A stretch of 64,000 nucleotides of DNA from Geobacter sp. AOG2 (GTDB taxonomy: Bacteria > Desulfobacterota > Desulfuromonadia > Geobacterales > Pseudopelobacteraceae), in assembly GCF_019972295.1 (NCBI RefSeq), contig NZ_BLJA01000001.1:1822117-1886116 (forward strand), read 5' to 3'. How positions within the stretch are numbered: the first letter of the stretch is position 1; the number at the start of each line of letters is the position of its first letter. The position numbers were made by a program, and so were the translations under genes. Positions 45,016-56,333 of this stretch are shown piece after piece. The notes beneath the pieces were generated by a model. That model saw nothing but the letters and a program-made list of their open reading frames with translations, had not been told where the DNA came from and made no database searches.

Positions 45016-45089
45016 ACCTCAAATTCGGGATTGTTTTTTGGGCATTCATAAAATATGTACCCACCCTATGTGGTATAACTACAGGAGCG

Positions 45090-46714
<1,625 letters not shown>

Positions 46715-46730
46715 CTCAGTCGAAAAACTC

Positions 46731-46853
46731 AGGTTGTTCAAAAATAGTCAGATCGTCGCACCCGTAAAAAGACCTGAGGAGGCGTAGCACAGCGCTACGC
46801 CGCACGAAAGGGCTTTCGAGGATGGCGGCGAGATGGCTGTTTTTCAACAACCT
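46731..46853. repeat. 123-bp palindromic element between guaB and guaA
   Basis: The ends AGGTTGTTCAAAAATAG and CTGTTTTTCAACAACCT are inverted copies (2 mismatches), and the centre contains GGCGTAGC/GCTACGCC (46781-46788, 46794-46801). Pairing runs almost end to end, giving a long hairpin in the guaBA transcript. Possibly a MITE-like repeat. Confidence 0.75.
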
Positions 46854-46870
46854 CCAAAGAAAGATCCATA

Positions 46871-48421
46871 ATGACCACCGATATCCACAGCCAGAAGATC
46901 CTCATCCTTGACTTCGGGTCGCAGGTGACCCAGCTTATCGCCCGTCGCATTCGCGAACAGAGCGTCTACTGCGAGATCCATCCCTTCAATATGCCCCTGG
47001 AAAAGATCAAGTCGTTCGATCCCCAGGGGATTGTACTTTCCGGCGGCCCGTGCAGTGTCTACGACGCCGATGCGCCGCTCTCGGACCAGCGCATCTTTGA
47101 GCTGGGCGTGCCGGTGCTCGGCATTTGTTATGGCATGCAACTCATGACCCAGCAACTGGGCGGCCGGGTGGAGCGCTCCAACAAGCGGGAATACGGACGC
47201 TCTCAACTACAGATCGACGATAATGGCGATCTCTTCAGCGGCTTCAGCGGTCATGAAGAGGTATGGATGTCCCATGGCGACCGCATTGAGGAGATGCCCA
47301 AGGGGTTCGGCACCATTGCTCACACCGACCATTCACCGGTTGCGGCCATGAAGGATGAACAGCGCCGTTTCTTCGGAGTGCAGTTTCACCCCGAGGTGGT
47401 GCATACACCCCGTGGCGATGAGATGCTGGGCAACTTCGTCTTCACTGTGTGCGGCTGCAAGCCAACCTGGACCATGGCCGGTTTTATCGAAACCGAGATT
47501 GCCTCGATCAGGGAAAAGGTCGGAACGGGTAAGGTTATCTGTGCCCTGTCCGGTGGGGTGGATTCCTCGGTCGTGGCGGTGCTGATCCACAAGGCCATCG
47601 GCGACCAACTTCAGTGCATCTTTGTTAACAACGGCCTGTTGCGCAAAGGTGAGGCCGAGAAGGTCGTCAACCTCTTCACCAAACATTTCAAAATCAATCT
47701 GGACTACGTTGATGCATCGGCTCGTTTTTTGGAAAAACTGGCGGGGGTCAGCGATCCGGAAAAGAAACGCAAGATCATCGGTAATGAGTTTATCTACCTG
47801 TTCGAGGAAGAGGCGGTCAAGTTGGGTGAGGTGGATTACCTGGCTCAGGGGACGCTCTACCCGGACGTGATCGAATCGGTCTCCATCAAGGGACCGTCGG
47901 CGGTCATCAAGAGCCACCACAACGTGGGCGGCCTGCCGGAACGCATGAACCTTAAGCTGCTGGAGCCGGTGCGGGAACTTTTCAAGGATGAGGTCAGGCT
48001 GCTGGGCAAGGAACTGGGGATGCCGGACGAGGTGGTCTACCGTCAACCATTCCCCGGGCCGGGGCTGGCGATCCGCTGCATCGGCGATCTGACGGCAGAA
48101 AAACTGGATATCCTGCGTGAGGCGGACGCCATTGTGCTTGAGGAGATCCGCAAGGCCGGTCTGTATCGCGATATCTGGCAGTCCTTTGCCGTACTTCTGC
48201 CGGTACGTACGGTAGGCGTTATGGGCGACGCCCGTACCTATGATTTTACTGTCGCGCTCCGTGCGGTCAATTCCCTGGATGGTATGACCGCCGACTGGGT
48301 CAAGCTGCCCTACGAACTCCTGGGCACCATTTCTTCACGCATCATCAACGAGGTCAAAGGGGTTAACCGGGTGGTGTACGACATCAGTCAGAAACCGCCG
48401 GCAACCATCGAGTGGGAGTAG
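46871..48421 (+). CDS. guaA: GMP synthase (glutamine-hydrolysing)
   Basis: The 516-residue two-domain enzyme turns XMP into GMP. It has an N-terminal class I glutamine amidotransferase (nucleophile Cys in GICYGMQL, catalytic His-Glu in FHPEVVHT) and an ATP-pyrophosphatase domain (P-loop SGGVDSSV near 221), ending with the dimerisation domain and KPPATIEWE. It follows guaB, separated by the palindromic element. The ribosome binding site is modest. Confidence 0.98.
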   Translation: MTTDIHSQKILILDFGSQVTQLIARRIREQSVYCEIHPFNMPLEKIKSFDPQGIVLSGGPCSVYDADAPLSDQRIFELGVPVLGICYGMQLMTQQLGGRVERSNKREYGRSQLQIDDNGDLFSGFSGHEEVWMSHGDRIEEMPKGFGTIAHTDHSPVAAMKDEQRRFFGVQFHPEVVHTPRGDEMLGNFVFTVCGCKPTWTMAGFIETEIASIREKVGTGKVICALSGGVDSSVVAVLIHKAIGDQLQCIFVNNGLLRKGEAEKVVNLFTKHFKINLDYVDASARFLEKLAGVSDPEKKRKIIGNEFIYLFEEEAVKLGEVDYLAQGTLYPDVIESVSIKGPSAVIKSHHNVGGLPERMNLKLLEPVRELFKDEVRLLGKELGMPDEVVYRQPFPGPGLAIRCIGDLTAEKLDILREADAIVLEEIRKAGLYRDIWQSFAVLLPVRTVGVMGDARTYDFTVALRAVNSLDGMTADWVKLPYELLGTISSRIINEVKGVNRVVYDISQKPPATIEWE

Positions 48422-48473
48422 TTTAAGGCAAAACTGGCGACAACTCATAACGACGATCGGGAGGTAAAAGATT

Positions 48474-48971
48474 TTGTCCTTAATTTCCTTTGAAGAGATC
48501 ATGTTCACCATCATGTCCGCCACCCAGGACACCTTCAAGAGTTATATGAACATCGACCTGCTGGCCGGTAAGGTGGAAAAGCGGGTGGACCCTGTGGATT
48601 CCGATGTGACCGGTATTGTGGGTGTGGCCGGGGACCGGGTCGGCTACATCATCTTTGCCACCGACAAGAAAACTGCCCAGTGCGTCGCCAAGGAGTTGCT
48701 GATGGTGGATGAAGCCGACGACGAGTGTATCCGTGACGCGGTCGGCGAGCTGGCGAACAACATCGCCGGCGCATTCAAGACCAAATACCATGAACAGTAC
48801 GGCAGCGTCGCTTTGGGGCTGCCGCTGGTAGTTTCCGGCCAATTGCGCGCCATTTCCGAACCGCCGGACCCCAACGAGAGCACCAGTATCAATGTCCAGT
48901 GCAAGGGTGTGACTATCCCCTTTACCACGGCCAACGGCTCTATCAACATCAAAGTCATGGTGTATATGTAG
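48474..48971 (+). CDS. CheX-like chemotaxis phosphatase-type protein
   Basis: The 165-residue protein belongs to the CheC/CheX/FliY fold. The segment DAVGELANNIAGAFKTK carries the ExxN pair that acts on phospho-CheY in CheX-type phosphatases. It begins with TTG 48474, with GGGAGG nine bases upstream. It stands outside any chemotaxis cluster, so it may dephosphorylate a stand-alone response regulator. It is separated from the following deacetylase by three bases. Confidence 0.8.
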   Translation: MSLISFEEIMFTIMSATQDTFKSYMNIDLLAGKVEKRVDPVDSDVTGIVGVAGDRVGYIIFATDKKTAQCVAKELLMVDEADDECIRDAVGELANNIAGAFKTKYHEQYGSVALGLPLVVSGQLRAISEPPDPNESTSINVQCKGVTIPFTTANGSINIKVMVYM

Positions 48972-48974
48972 GCA

Positions 48975-50201
48975 GTGACGGTACCGGTATCCATGCGGTT
49001 TGCTTCAGGATGCCGCCTCGGAGTGTGGCTGTTCCCCGTGCTGCTTTCGGGGTGCACTGCCGCCGCAGTCCCGCGTTGGCGCAATGACGCCTATAGCAGC
49101 TTCAACGGAGCCTTGGCGGCGGCCGCCGATTCCTCGGCGCCCGATGAGGCCGATACGGTCCGGCGCACACTTGAACTTGCCGAACGCTATTGCAAAAGCG
49201 GCATGATTGAAGAGGCCGACAACCTGTACCGTCTTGCCGGTCAGGAGAGTCGCCTGCTTTCCCGAACCCTCCTCGCTGTAAAGCTGAAACAGGGGGTTGT
49301 GCTGAGCGTCGATCCGGACGGCAGCGAGCGGCACAACGCGGAAGTTGGCGTGGCTGATGAGATCGTTTCATTAAACAATGCCGTGCAAGCAGAAGAGCAC
49401 CGGCCCGACCAAACGGGACAGGCCGTTCAAGCTGTGGATCACGAAAAATATCCACTCCCGCAGCCCGATCACGAAACGCCCCATGATGACAGTCCCCACG
49501 TCTCAGTACCTCCGCATGGTTCTTTCCAGGCCAGGATTCCCTTTTCGCCGCGACCAGTCATGCCGCGAACCGTTCCCAGGCTTAACACCATCTATCTCAC
49601 CTTCGACGACGGCCCTTCGCGCCTGACGCTGCCGATTGCATCCTACCTGAAGTCCCAGAGCATACGGGCCACGTTCTTTGTCCTCGGCTGCAACATCAAG
49701 GGTCACGAAAAGGACGTCACCTCGCTGGTTGCCATGGGGCATCGGGTCGGTAGTCATACCTTTTCCCACAACCTGCACAAACTCAAGGCCTCTTTTGGTA
49801 GGGAAACCAGCGAGATAGGTCGGACCGCTTCCTTGGTTGAGCGTCTGGGAGGTGATGGCCACATGGTGAGAATCCCCTACGGTTCTTCGGACAGAAGCCT
49901 GGTTTCACGTGTAGCCGCCGAAGGCGCCCAGATCTTCGAATGGGATATCGACAGTTACGATTCCACCAGACGCGGCGCCCATGACCGCCGCTTCATCGAG
50001 AAGGCGGTGCTGGGGCAGTTGGCAAAAAATCCACGGAGACACGCCATTGTGCTCTTCCACGACGGTTCTGGCCATGATGCCACCCTGGCGGCCCTGAAGG
50101 AACTCATCCCTCTTCTCAAAAAACAGGGGTATCGTTTCGGGCTTCTTTCCCACAATGATAAAATGGCGCAATTGCCGGCCGAAGGAGGCGTGACTCCATG
50201 A
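48975..50201 (+). CDS. Lipoprotein polysaccharide deacetylase
   Basis: The 408-residue protein begins with a lipoprotein signal (FPVLLSGC). GTG 48975 or ATG 48993 may be the start; neither has a strong binding site. Next come a helical region (about 40-90, TPR-like) and a low-complexity His/Pro/Asp-rich linker (about 130-180). The C-terminal NodB domain has TFDDGPS (catalytic Asp), SHTFSH (metal HxxxH), RIPYG and LFHDG. It probably deacetylates peptidoglycan or exopolysaccharide at the envelope. It overlaps the next gene by four bases. Confidence 0.86.
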   Translation: MTVPVSMRFASGCRLGVWLFPVLLSGCTAAAVPRWRNDAYSSFNGALAAAADSSAPDEADTVRRTLELAERYCKSGMIEEADNLYRLAGQESRLLSRTLLAVKLKQGVVLSVDPDGSERHNAEVGVADEIVSLNNAVQAEEHRPDQTGQAVQAVDHEKYPLPQPDHETPHDDSPHVSVPPHGSFQARIPFSPRPVMPRTVPRLNTIYLTFDDGPSRLTLPIASYLKSQSIRATFFVLGCNIKGHEKDVTSLVAMGHRVGSHTFSHNLHKLKASFGRETSEIGRTASLVERLGGDGHMVRIPYGSSDRSLVSRVAAEGAQIFEWDIDSYDSTRRGAHDRRFIEKAVLGQLAKNPRRHAIVLFHDGSGHDATLAALKELIPLLKKQGYRFGLLSHNDKMAQLPAEGGVTP

Positions 50202-50854
50202 AAAATCTACTGGAACGATACGGGGCGTTGCTGCAGGAGGTGGATCGCTGGTTCAACGGCTGCATCCAGCGTCATGGGGACCGGATTGTCTGCAACCGCG
50301 GCTGTTCGGCCTGTTGCCGGGGATTGTTCGATATCACCATCCTGGACGCTCTCTACCTGCGTAGCGGCATCGACGCCCTTCCTGAAGAGGTGCAGCGGTC
50401 TTTGCGCCTGAAGGCGGCAGATCGACTCTCCGCACTGACCGCCATCAACCCCTCTTTTGTCGAACCCTGGATTCTCAACCGTATCCCAGAGGATGAGTGG
50501 GAAGAGTTGATGCCGGAAGAGGACGAAACCCCCTGCCTGCTTCTGGCGGAAGACGGGAGTTGTCTGGTCTACGGGCAGCGTCCCATGACCTGCCGCCTGA
50601 ACGGCATTCCGCTGTTCGACACCTCGGGGGAGGCGGTGATGGACGAGTGGTGTACCCTGAACTTTTGTGATGTTGATGCTGCGCTGATGGAGGACCTTCG
50701 CCACCCCTTCCTGGATTTGTTCGCCCAGGAATTACTTCTGTTCCGGGAACTGACCCGCAGGCTGCTGGGGGAGGCGGTGAGTGAGCTTGACACCTTCATC
50801 CCGGCGGCGGTTCTGCTCGACGCAGGGATGATCAGAGGCCTGCGGCGGCACTGA
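50198..50854 (+). CDS. YkgJ-family cysteine-cluster protein
   Basis: The 218-residue protein has CNRGCSACC near residue 32 and, further on, CLLL...C.VYGQRPMTCRL, the two halves of the zinc/iron-chelating YkgJ (CxxCxxCC) family. Such proteins are thought to bind an Fe-S cluster or zinc; function is not established. GAAGGAGG precedes ATG 50198, which overlaps the deacetylase stop. Confidence 0.85.
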   Translation: MKNLLERYGALLQEVDRWFNGCIQRHGDRIVCNRGCSACCRGLFDITILDALYLRSGIDALPEEVQRSLRLKAADRLSALTAINPSFVEPWILNRIPEDEWEELMPEEDETPCLLLAEDGSCLVYGQRPMTCRLNGIPLFDTSGEAVMDEWCTLNFCDVDAALMEDLRHPFLDLFAQELLLFRELTRRLLGEAVSELDTFIPAAVLLDAGMIRGLRRH

Positions 50855-50889
50855 TAAATATTTGGGTTTATCTACGGTTATCTACCGTT

Positions 50890-53007
50890 TTATGAAGGTT
50901 TTAAACGTGGAGCAACCCTTTCCACAATGGGTTCCAAATCGCTTGTATTGTAGACCGATGGGTAGCAGGTCCCCCAGGCACAGATGGAAAGCGCAGGAGG
51001 GCTGTCGTTCGCCTCGAAGAACAGGGTAAGGCTGGGGCAGTAACGCGATTTCAAGGTGTTCAGCAACTGCTGTATGACGGGATGTTCCCGCGGCCCACTG
51101 AAATAGGCCTCAACCGGTTCACTTTCCAGCAGGGCCATTGCGTGCAGGCTTCCCAGGTGGATTGCCGGTTGGCGTTGTACGTCGTCGTTGCAATCTTCCA
51201 GCAACCGGCGGGCATGATTCAGCAGGTCCTGCCTTCCGACGCATCGCGCCAGACGGATGAGCGTTTGTGCGGTCAGGGAGAATGCCGACGGCATGACACC
51301 GTCGTGTTCCAGGGATGCCGCCAGTGGCATTGGTTCTGCATCCCGGCCGGTTTTCGAGAATCTACCGCTGCTGGGGTCGAGGAACAACTCCAGAATCTGG
51401 TCGGCAAGCTGCAATGCATGTTCCAGCCAAGCCTTGTCGAGTGTGGCCTCGAACAATTCCAGCAGGCCAAACGCCAGGAAGGCATAATCCTCCAGAAATG
51501 CCGGGACATCGGACGCCTCCCCCAGAAAGCTGCGCAAGAGGCGTCCATCTTTGCGGCACAGCCGTTCCAGCAGGAAAGATGCTGCGCGAATGGCAGACTC
51601 CATGAATATGCTTGAGCCGGTCACCGCTCCCCCGCGGGCCAGGGCAGCAATCATCAGGCCGTTCCAGGAGGTAATAATCTTCTCGTCCCTGAATGGCCTG
51701 ATGCGCTGTTCCCGCCGCTCCAGCAACAGCAAGCGGCCGCGTTCCAGTCGCTTACCGGTTTCCTCTGGGTCCAACCCTTCCCTGGCGCAGAACTCATCCA
51801 GTTTGAACATCGCATTCAGGATAGTACGTCCCTCAAAATTGCCCTCGTTGGTCACACGGTAGAACCGGCAGAACAGCGGTGCATCTGTGCCGAGGCACTC
51901 CTCGATCTCACGTCTGTCCCAGACGTAGTATTTACCTTCAATTCCTTCCGAATCGGCATCCACAGCCGCGTAGAAAGCCCCTTCGGGTGAGGTCAGCTCG
52001 CGCATAACGAAACCGAAGATGTTTTCGGCCATCACGAGCCAGGAATCATCACCCGTCGCTTGACTCGCCTCCAACACCGTCAGCCCGAACATGGCCTGGT
52101 CGTAGAGCATCTTTTCGAAATGCGGCACGAGCCACTCCCGGTCCACGGCATAACGGTGCAGACCTCCGCCAATCTGGTCCCATATCCCGCCGTTGCCTAT
52201 CCTGTACAGAGTCTGGAGTGCCATCTCCAACGCCTGAGGATTTCCCGCTGCCCCCTGCCCGATCAGCCAACTCAGGTTGATGGGCATGGGGAACTTGGGG
52301 GCGGTCCCAAATCCGCCGTGCTGAGAGTCGTACATGCTGTGCAAATGGTTGAAGGATGTGTCTATAAGTTCTTGTAAATCCTGGCTTGTATTGTTTGATT
52401 CCTTGCGGGAAATATTGCCCATGGCTTCCATGATGCTGCGGCAGTTGTTTTCGATCAGATCGGGTCGCTGTCGCCAGAGCGCCGCAATATTGGGGAGCAG
52501 TTCCAACAGGCCGCTCATACCTGAGTATCCCTGTCGTGGGATATAGGTTACTGCCATGAAGGGACGCTTGTCCGGCGTCATGAAGATGTTCAACGGCCAG
52601 CCGCCGCTGCCGGTCAACACCTGGGACACGGCCATGTAGAAATCGTCGATATCCGGACGTTCCTCCCGATCCACCTTGATGCAGACGAAATGGTTGTTCA
52701 GCAGACCGGCAATCTGTTCGTCCTCGAAGGACTCGTGAGCCATGACGTGGCACCAGTGGCAGGTGGCGTAGCCGATAGAGAGCAGAATCGGCAAATTTCC
52801 GTCGCGGGCCTTCTCAAAGGCCGCGTCACCCCATTCATACCATGATACCGGGTTTTCAGCATGTTGCAGCAGGTAGGGACTGCGGGCGAAGATCAGGCGG
52901 TTGAAATGTTGGCCGCCGTCAGGCGGAAGCGAGCTCTTGTCCAATGCCCGGAGCCGGGCGATATGCGCCGATGTGTCAAGCTTCGTGTGTGCCACGGGAT
53001 ACCTCAT
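50890..53007 (-). CDS. DUF255 thioredoxin-fold protein (YyaL/SPATA20-like)
   Basis: The 705-residue protein has an N-terminal thioredoxin-like domain with CHWC (83-86) in [18 protein letters not shown], then an (alpha/alpha)6-barrel-like region resembling glycosidases ([32 protein letters not shown]). The family is widespread and often annotated as thymidylate kinase-like or SPATA20; no activity is firmly known. Length is normal (about 680-720). It is monocistronic. Confidence 0.92.
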   Translation of the reverse strand: MRYPVAHTKLDTSAHIARLRALDKSSLPPDGGQHFNRLIFARSPYLLQHAENPVSWYEWGDAAFEKARDGNLPILLSIGYATCHWCHVMAHESFEDEQIAGLLNNHFVCIKVDREERPDIDDFYMAVSQVLTGSGGWPLNIFMTPDKRPFMAVTYIPRQGYSGMSGLLELLPNIAALWRQRPDLIENNCRSIMEAMGNISRKESNNTSQDLQELIDTSFNHLHSMYDSQHGGFGTAPKFPMPINLSWLIGQGAAGNPQALEMALQTLYRIGNGGIWDQIGGGLHRYAVDREWLVPHFEKMLYDQAMFGLTVLEASQATGDDSWLVMAENIFGFVMRELTSPEGAFYAAVDADSEGIEGKYYVWDRREIEECLGTDAPLFCRFYRVTNEGNFEGRTILNAMFKLDEFCAREGLDPEETGKRLERGRLLLLERREQRIRPFRDEKIITSWNGLMIAALARGGAVTGSSIFMESAIRAASFLLERLCRKDGRLLRSFLGEASDVPAFLEDYAFLAFGLLELFEATLDKAWLEHALQLADQILELFLDPSSGRFSKTGRDAEPMPLAASLEHDGVMPSAFSLTAQTLIRLARCVGRQDLLNHARRLLEDCNDDVQRQPAIHLGSLHAMALLESEPVEAYFSGPREHPVIQQLLNTLKSRYCPSLTLFFEANDSPPALSICAWGTCYPSVYNTSDLEPIVERVAPRLKPS

Positions 53008-53065
53008 TTATTGGGGTCGAGGTGCGGTATGTTTTATAAATGCCCGGAATAATGCGAGTTTATTG

Positions 53066-53093
53066 TTGACAATGGTCGCTACGTTGCTATAGG
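53066..53093 (+). promoter_or_regulatory. Promoter of the secreted DUF4410-like gene
   Basis: A perfect -35 TTGACA (53066-53071) and TATAGG (53088-53093) with 16-bp spacing lie 31 bases before the start codon. Confidence 0.6.
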
Positions 53094-53124
53094 TTTGATT
53101 GTAACAATTTTAGAGGAGGGTGAT

Positions 53125-53718
53125 ATGAAAAAAGTTTCTTTGCTTGTCGTTTTTTTGCTGTGTTGCGCATTCACCGCATTTGCCAAGGATACGCTGCCCA
53201 GCCCGGAAGTATTAGGCAAGGAATCGATTTTCATTGCCGAGCGCCTGTCCAGCTATGACACGATAATTGTCAAGGCGTTTTCCACCGAGGGGGCTGAATT
53301 CGTCAATCTTGACGACGAGGAAAAGAAGATCGTCGAAGAAATCAAGCCGACCATCGTAAAAAACCTGAGAGAGAGCCTCATCAAGAACCTGAAAAAGGAA
53401 GGCAAATTCAAAAATGTTCTGACCAATGGCGCAACAAAGGGTAAGACTATAATTGTGGAAGGGAAATTCACCAAGTTCAACGGCGGCATCGGAGCGGCAA
53501 AGTTTTTTCTGGGGTGGATGGCGCCGGAAAGCGGCAAGACCAATATCTCGGTTGCCGGCCATCTGATTGACGCCAAGACGGGCAAGGAGTTGGCCACCTT
53601 CAGCGATACCCGATCCGGCGGTGAGGGAGGTGGGCTGGGCCGCATAAGGGGGGTTATGCCGGTGCAGGCCACGGACGAGGGCGAGGAGATCGCCAACTTC
53701 ATCCACAAGCTTTACTGA
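53125..53718 (+). CDS. Secreted DUF4410-like protein
   Basis: The 197-residue protein has a signal peptide (hydrophobic core VSLLVVFLLCCAFTAFA, cleavage near AFA-K). The mature part (GKTIIVEGKFTKFNGG, NISVAGHLIDAKTGKELATFSD) resembles DUF4410 proteins, small periplasmic or outer-membrane-associated proteins of unknown role. AGGAGG before ATG 53125 fixes the start. It is not clearly linked to the next gene. Confidence 0.72.
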   Translation: MKKVSLLVVFLLCCAFTAFAKDTLPSPEVLGKESIFIAERLSSYDTIIVKAFSTEGAEFVNLDDEEKKIVEEIKPTIVKNLRESLIKNLKKEGKFKNVLTNGATKGKTIIVEGKFTKFNGGIGAAKFFLGWMAPESGKTNISVAGHLIDAKTGKELATFSDTRSGGEGGGLGRIRGVMPVQATDEGEEIANFIHKLY

Positions 53719-53774
53719 CGGCGGCAGAGCCCACGCCGGCATTGGTTGCGGGCGTTTTTCGAGGTGAGCTCTTC

Positions 53775-54203
53775 ATGCTTGAGATCAGCGGCAATATCTG
53801 GGACTATCAGAAAACCGCCATCGTCGTCGTCACCACCAACGGGCAGGTGACGAAGAACGGCACGGCCGTTATAGGTCGTGGGGTTGCTGCCCAGGCGGCG
53901 CGCTTGTTTCCCTGGTTTTCCCAAAGGCTTGGCGCCTGCATAACAGAGAACGGCAACCATGTTCACCATCTGGGCGACAATCTGGTGAGTTTTCCGGTGG
54001 AGCATTCACCCTACGAAATCCCGGACCTGGGGCTGATCGAACGGTCTGCCCGAGAATTGGCTGCCATGGCTGACGAAGCGGGGTGGACCACGGTTGTAGT
54101 GCCACGGCCAGGCTGCGGTGGTGGGGGACTGTCGTGGCATGATGTTCGCCGGTTGCTGGAACCCCATTTTGATGATCGTTTTTTGGTGATCACGGCAGAA
54201 TAG
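53775..54203 (+). CDS. Small macrodomain-like ADP-ribose-binding protein
   Basis: The 142-residue protein opens with MLEISGNIWDYQKTAIVVVTTNG and ends with VVVPRPGCGGGGLSWHDVRRLLEPHFDD. This is the pattern of small phage-type macrodomains (PxxGxGxxGLxW loop) that bind ADP-ribose or its derivatives. GAGGTGAG upstream supports ATG 53775. It might reverse ADP-ribosylation or process ADP-ribose 1''-phosphate. It is convergent with the helicase gene. Confidence 0.78.
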   Translation: MLEISGNIWDYQKTAIVVVTTNGQVTKNGTAVIGRGVAAQAARLFPWFSQRLGACITENGNHVHHLGDNLVSFPVEHSPYEIPDLGLIERSARELAAMADEAGWTTVVVPRPGCGGGGLSWHDVRRLLEPHFDDRFLVITAE

Positions 54204-54212
54204 CGCTCTTCG

Positions 54213-56213
54213 TTACTCCCCCAGCATCCGCGCAAAGAAAGCGGCCGCCATATCCACCGTCTCCCCCGGTGCGCCGTCATTGTCCGCCGTATCTATCAGC
54301 AGGTGTTCCGGTATCTCGGCCAGGAAGCGGCTCGGCTTGCGCTCCTCGATGGTACCGTACTTCCTCCGGGTCAGGCAGCGGGAGAGGGTCAGGTGCTGCC
54401 GGGCACGGGTGATGCCCACATAACACAGCCGCCGCTCCTCGGCGCAGGCCGGATCCTCTTCGATTGAGCGCTTATGGGGGAGCAAGTCCTCCTCCATTCC
54501 CACCAGATAGACATGATTGAACTCCAGCCCCTTGCTGGAGTGCAGCGACATGAGCGTGACGGCATTGTGGCCGTGATCCTTGTCGTCCTCTGATTTTTCC
54601 TCGTCCATCAGTGTTATTCGTTCCAGAAAGGCCGACAAGGTGGCTCTGGGGGTTTGCGCCTCGAAGATGGCCAGGGAGTTGACCACCTGTTCGATGTTTT
54701 CGATCCGTTTGCGGGCCTGGGAGGCGTCGTTCAGGGTGCGGTACAATTCGTCCTCTATGCGCAGGCGGTTGAAAAGGGCGTTGACTTGAGCGCCCATGTC
54801 GGTACGGCTGAAACCGGCAATAACTTCCGTCATCATCCTGTGGAAGGCCGTTACCGCCTTTTTTGACGACTCCGAGATGTCGGCGATCTGCGTCACCCGG
54901 CCCAGGGTCTCGAATAGAGGGACGTTATGCGCCAGGGACCACTGGTTAAGATGCACCAGGGTATTATCGCCGATGCCCCGACGGGGGAAATTGATGATGC
55001 GCAAGAGGGATGCCTCGTCGCCCGGATTGTCGATGACCCGCAGGTAGGCCACGGCGTCCTTGACCTCTTTGCGTTCGTAGAACTGCTGCCCTCCCACCAC
55101 CACATAGGGGATGCGCTCCAGGCGCAGTTTTTCCTCAAAGGCGCGGCTTTGGGCATTGGAACGATAGAGTACGGCGAAATCGGACCATGGGAGTTTGTCC
55201 CGGAACTGCTCCAACATCATGGCATCAATTACCTTGGCGGCCTCTTCCTCCTCGTCGGCCGCGACGATCAGGTCAATTCCGCGGCCTTGGCCGCCGGCCG
55301 TCCAGAGCGCCTTGTCGGTGCGGACCGGATTATTCCTGATGACGCTGTTGGCCGCGTCCAGGATCGAACTGGTGGAGCGATAGTTCTGCTCCAGCTTGAT
55401 TACCCGGCAGCCGGGATAGTCGTGTTCGAAGTTAAGGATGTTCTGCACCTCGGCTCCCCGCCAGCCGTAGATGGACTGGTCGTCGTCCCCCACCACGCAG
55501 ATGTTGCCGTGCCTCTGTGCCAAAAGTGAGATCAGCAGGTACTGGGAGGCATTGGTGTCCTGGTATTCATCCACCATGATGTAGCGGAAACGTTCCTGCC
55601 AGTACCCCAGGATTGCGGCGTTTGATTGCAGTAACCTGACCGAGAGCATGATGATGTCGTCGAAATCGATGGCGTTGAAGCCTTTGAGCAGTTCCTGGTA
55701 GCGGGGGTATACGGCTGCCGCGGCCAGTTCAAGCTTGTCGTCGTGTGCCGGTTTGAAGTCCGCCGGCCCGATCAGGCGGTTTTTGAGGCCGGATATCTTC
55801 CACAGGATCAGGTCCGGATCGCATTGTTTCGGATCGATGTCCCGCTCACGCATGGCTTGGCGCAGTACGCCGGCCTGATCCGACGAAGAGTAAATGGAGA
55901 AGTTGGGTTTGAAGCCCAAAGCCCGGATGTCTCGCCGCAGGACGCGTACCCCCAGGGAGTGGAAGGTGGAGATGACGATCCCGTCCGCTATTCTGCCGGC
56001 CATGGCACCGACGCGCTCCTTCATCTCACGGGCTGCCTTGTTAGTGAAGGTCACCGCCAGGATGTTTTCGGCGGAGATACGCTTGTCCTTGAGCAGGTGA
56101 ACAATGCGGGTTGTGATGACCTGGGTCTTGCCGGAACCGGCCCCGGCCAGGACCAGCAGGGCACCTTCGGTCTGGTTGACAGCTTGTTGCTGCGGTGGAT
56201 TGAGTCGTTTCAT
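54213..56213 (-). CDS. Rep/PcrA-type UvrD-family DNA helicase
   Basis: The 666-residue SF1A helicase has Walker A AGAGSGKT (23-30), TFTNKAAREMKERV, Walker B VDEYQDTN, GDDDQSIYGWRGAE, QNYRST, and motif VI VGITRARQHLTLS. The N terminus MKRLNPPQQQAV is closer to Rep and PcrA than to UvrD. It unwinds DNA 3' to 5' in replication restart or repair. It is shorter than UvrD (about 720) and lacks the long C-terminal extension. Divergent from ppk. Confidence 0.92.
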   Translation of the reverse strand: MKRLNPPQQQAVNQTEGALLVLAGAGSGKTQVITTRIVHLLKDKRISAENILAVTFTNKAAREMKERVGAMAGRIADGIVISTFHSLGVRVLRRDIRALGFKPNFSIYSSSDQAGVLRQAMRERDIDPKQCDPDLILWKISGLKNRLIGPADFKPAHDDKLELAAAAVYPRYQELLKGFNAIDFDDIIMLSVRLLQSNAAILGYWQERFRYIMVDEYQDTNASQYLLISLLAQRHGNICVVGDDDQSIYGWRGAEVQNILNFEHDYPGCRVIKLEQNYRSTSSILDAANSVIRNNPVRTDKALWTAGGQGRGIDLIVAADEEEEAAKVIDAMMLEQFRDKLPWSDFAVLYRSNAQSRAFEEKLRLERIPYVVVGGQQFYERKEVKDAVAYLRVIDNPGDEASLLRIINFPRRGIGDNTLVHLNQWSLAHNVPLFETLGRVTQIADISESSKKAVTAFHRMMTEVIAGFSRTDMGAQVNALFNRLRIEDELYRTLNDASQARKRIENIEQVVNSLAIFEAQTPRATLSAFLERITLMDEEKSEDDKDHGHNAVTLMSLHSSKGLEFNHVYLVGMEEDLLPHKRSIEEDPACAEERRLCYVGITRARQHLTLSRCLTRRKYGTIEERKPSRFLAEIPEHLLIDTADNDGAPGETVDMAAAFFARMLGE

Positions 56214-56333
56214 AGGTGATCAGGTGTACCACATGCGGCCTTGCCGAGGCAAATCAGTTTCATGTTTGTTGCCAAGCTGCAAAAATAATGTAACATTTTG
56301 AAGGTAAATTACATCGACACCACGGAGATCACG

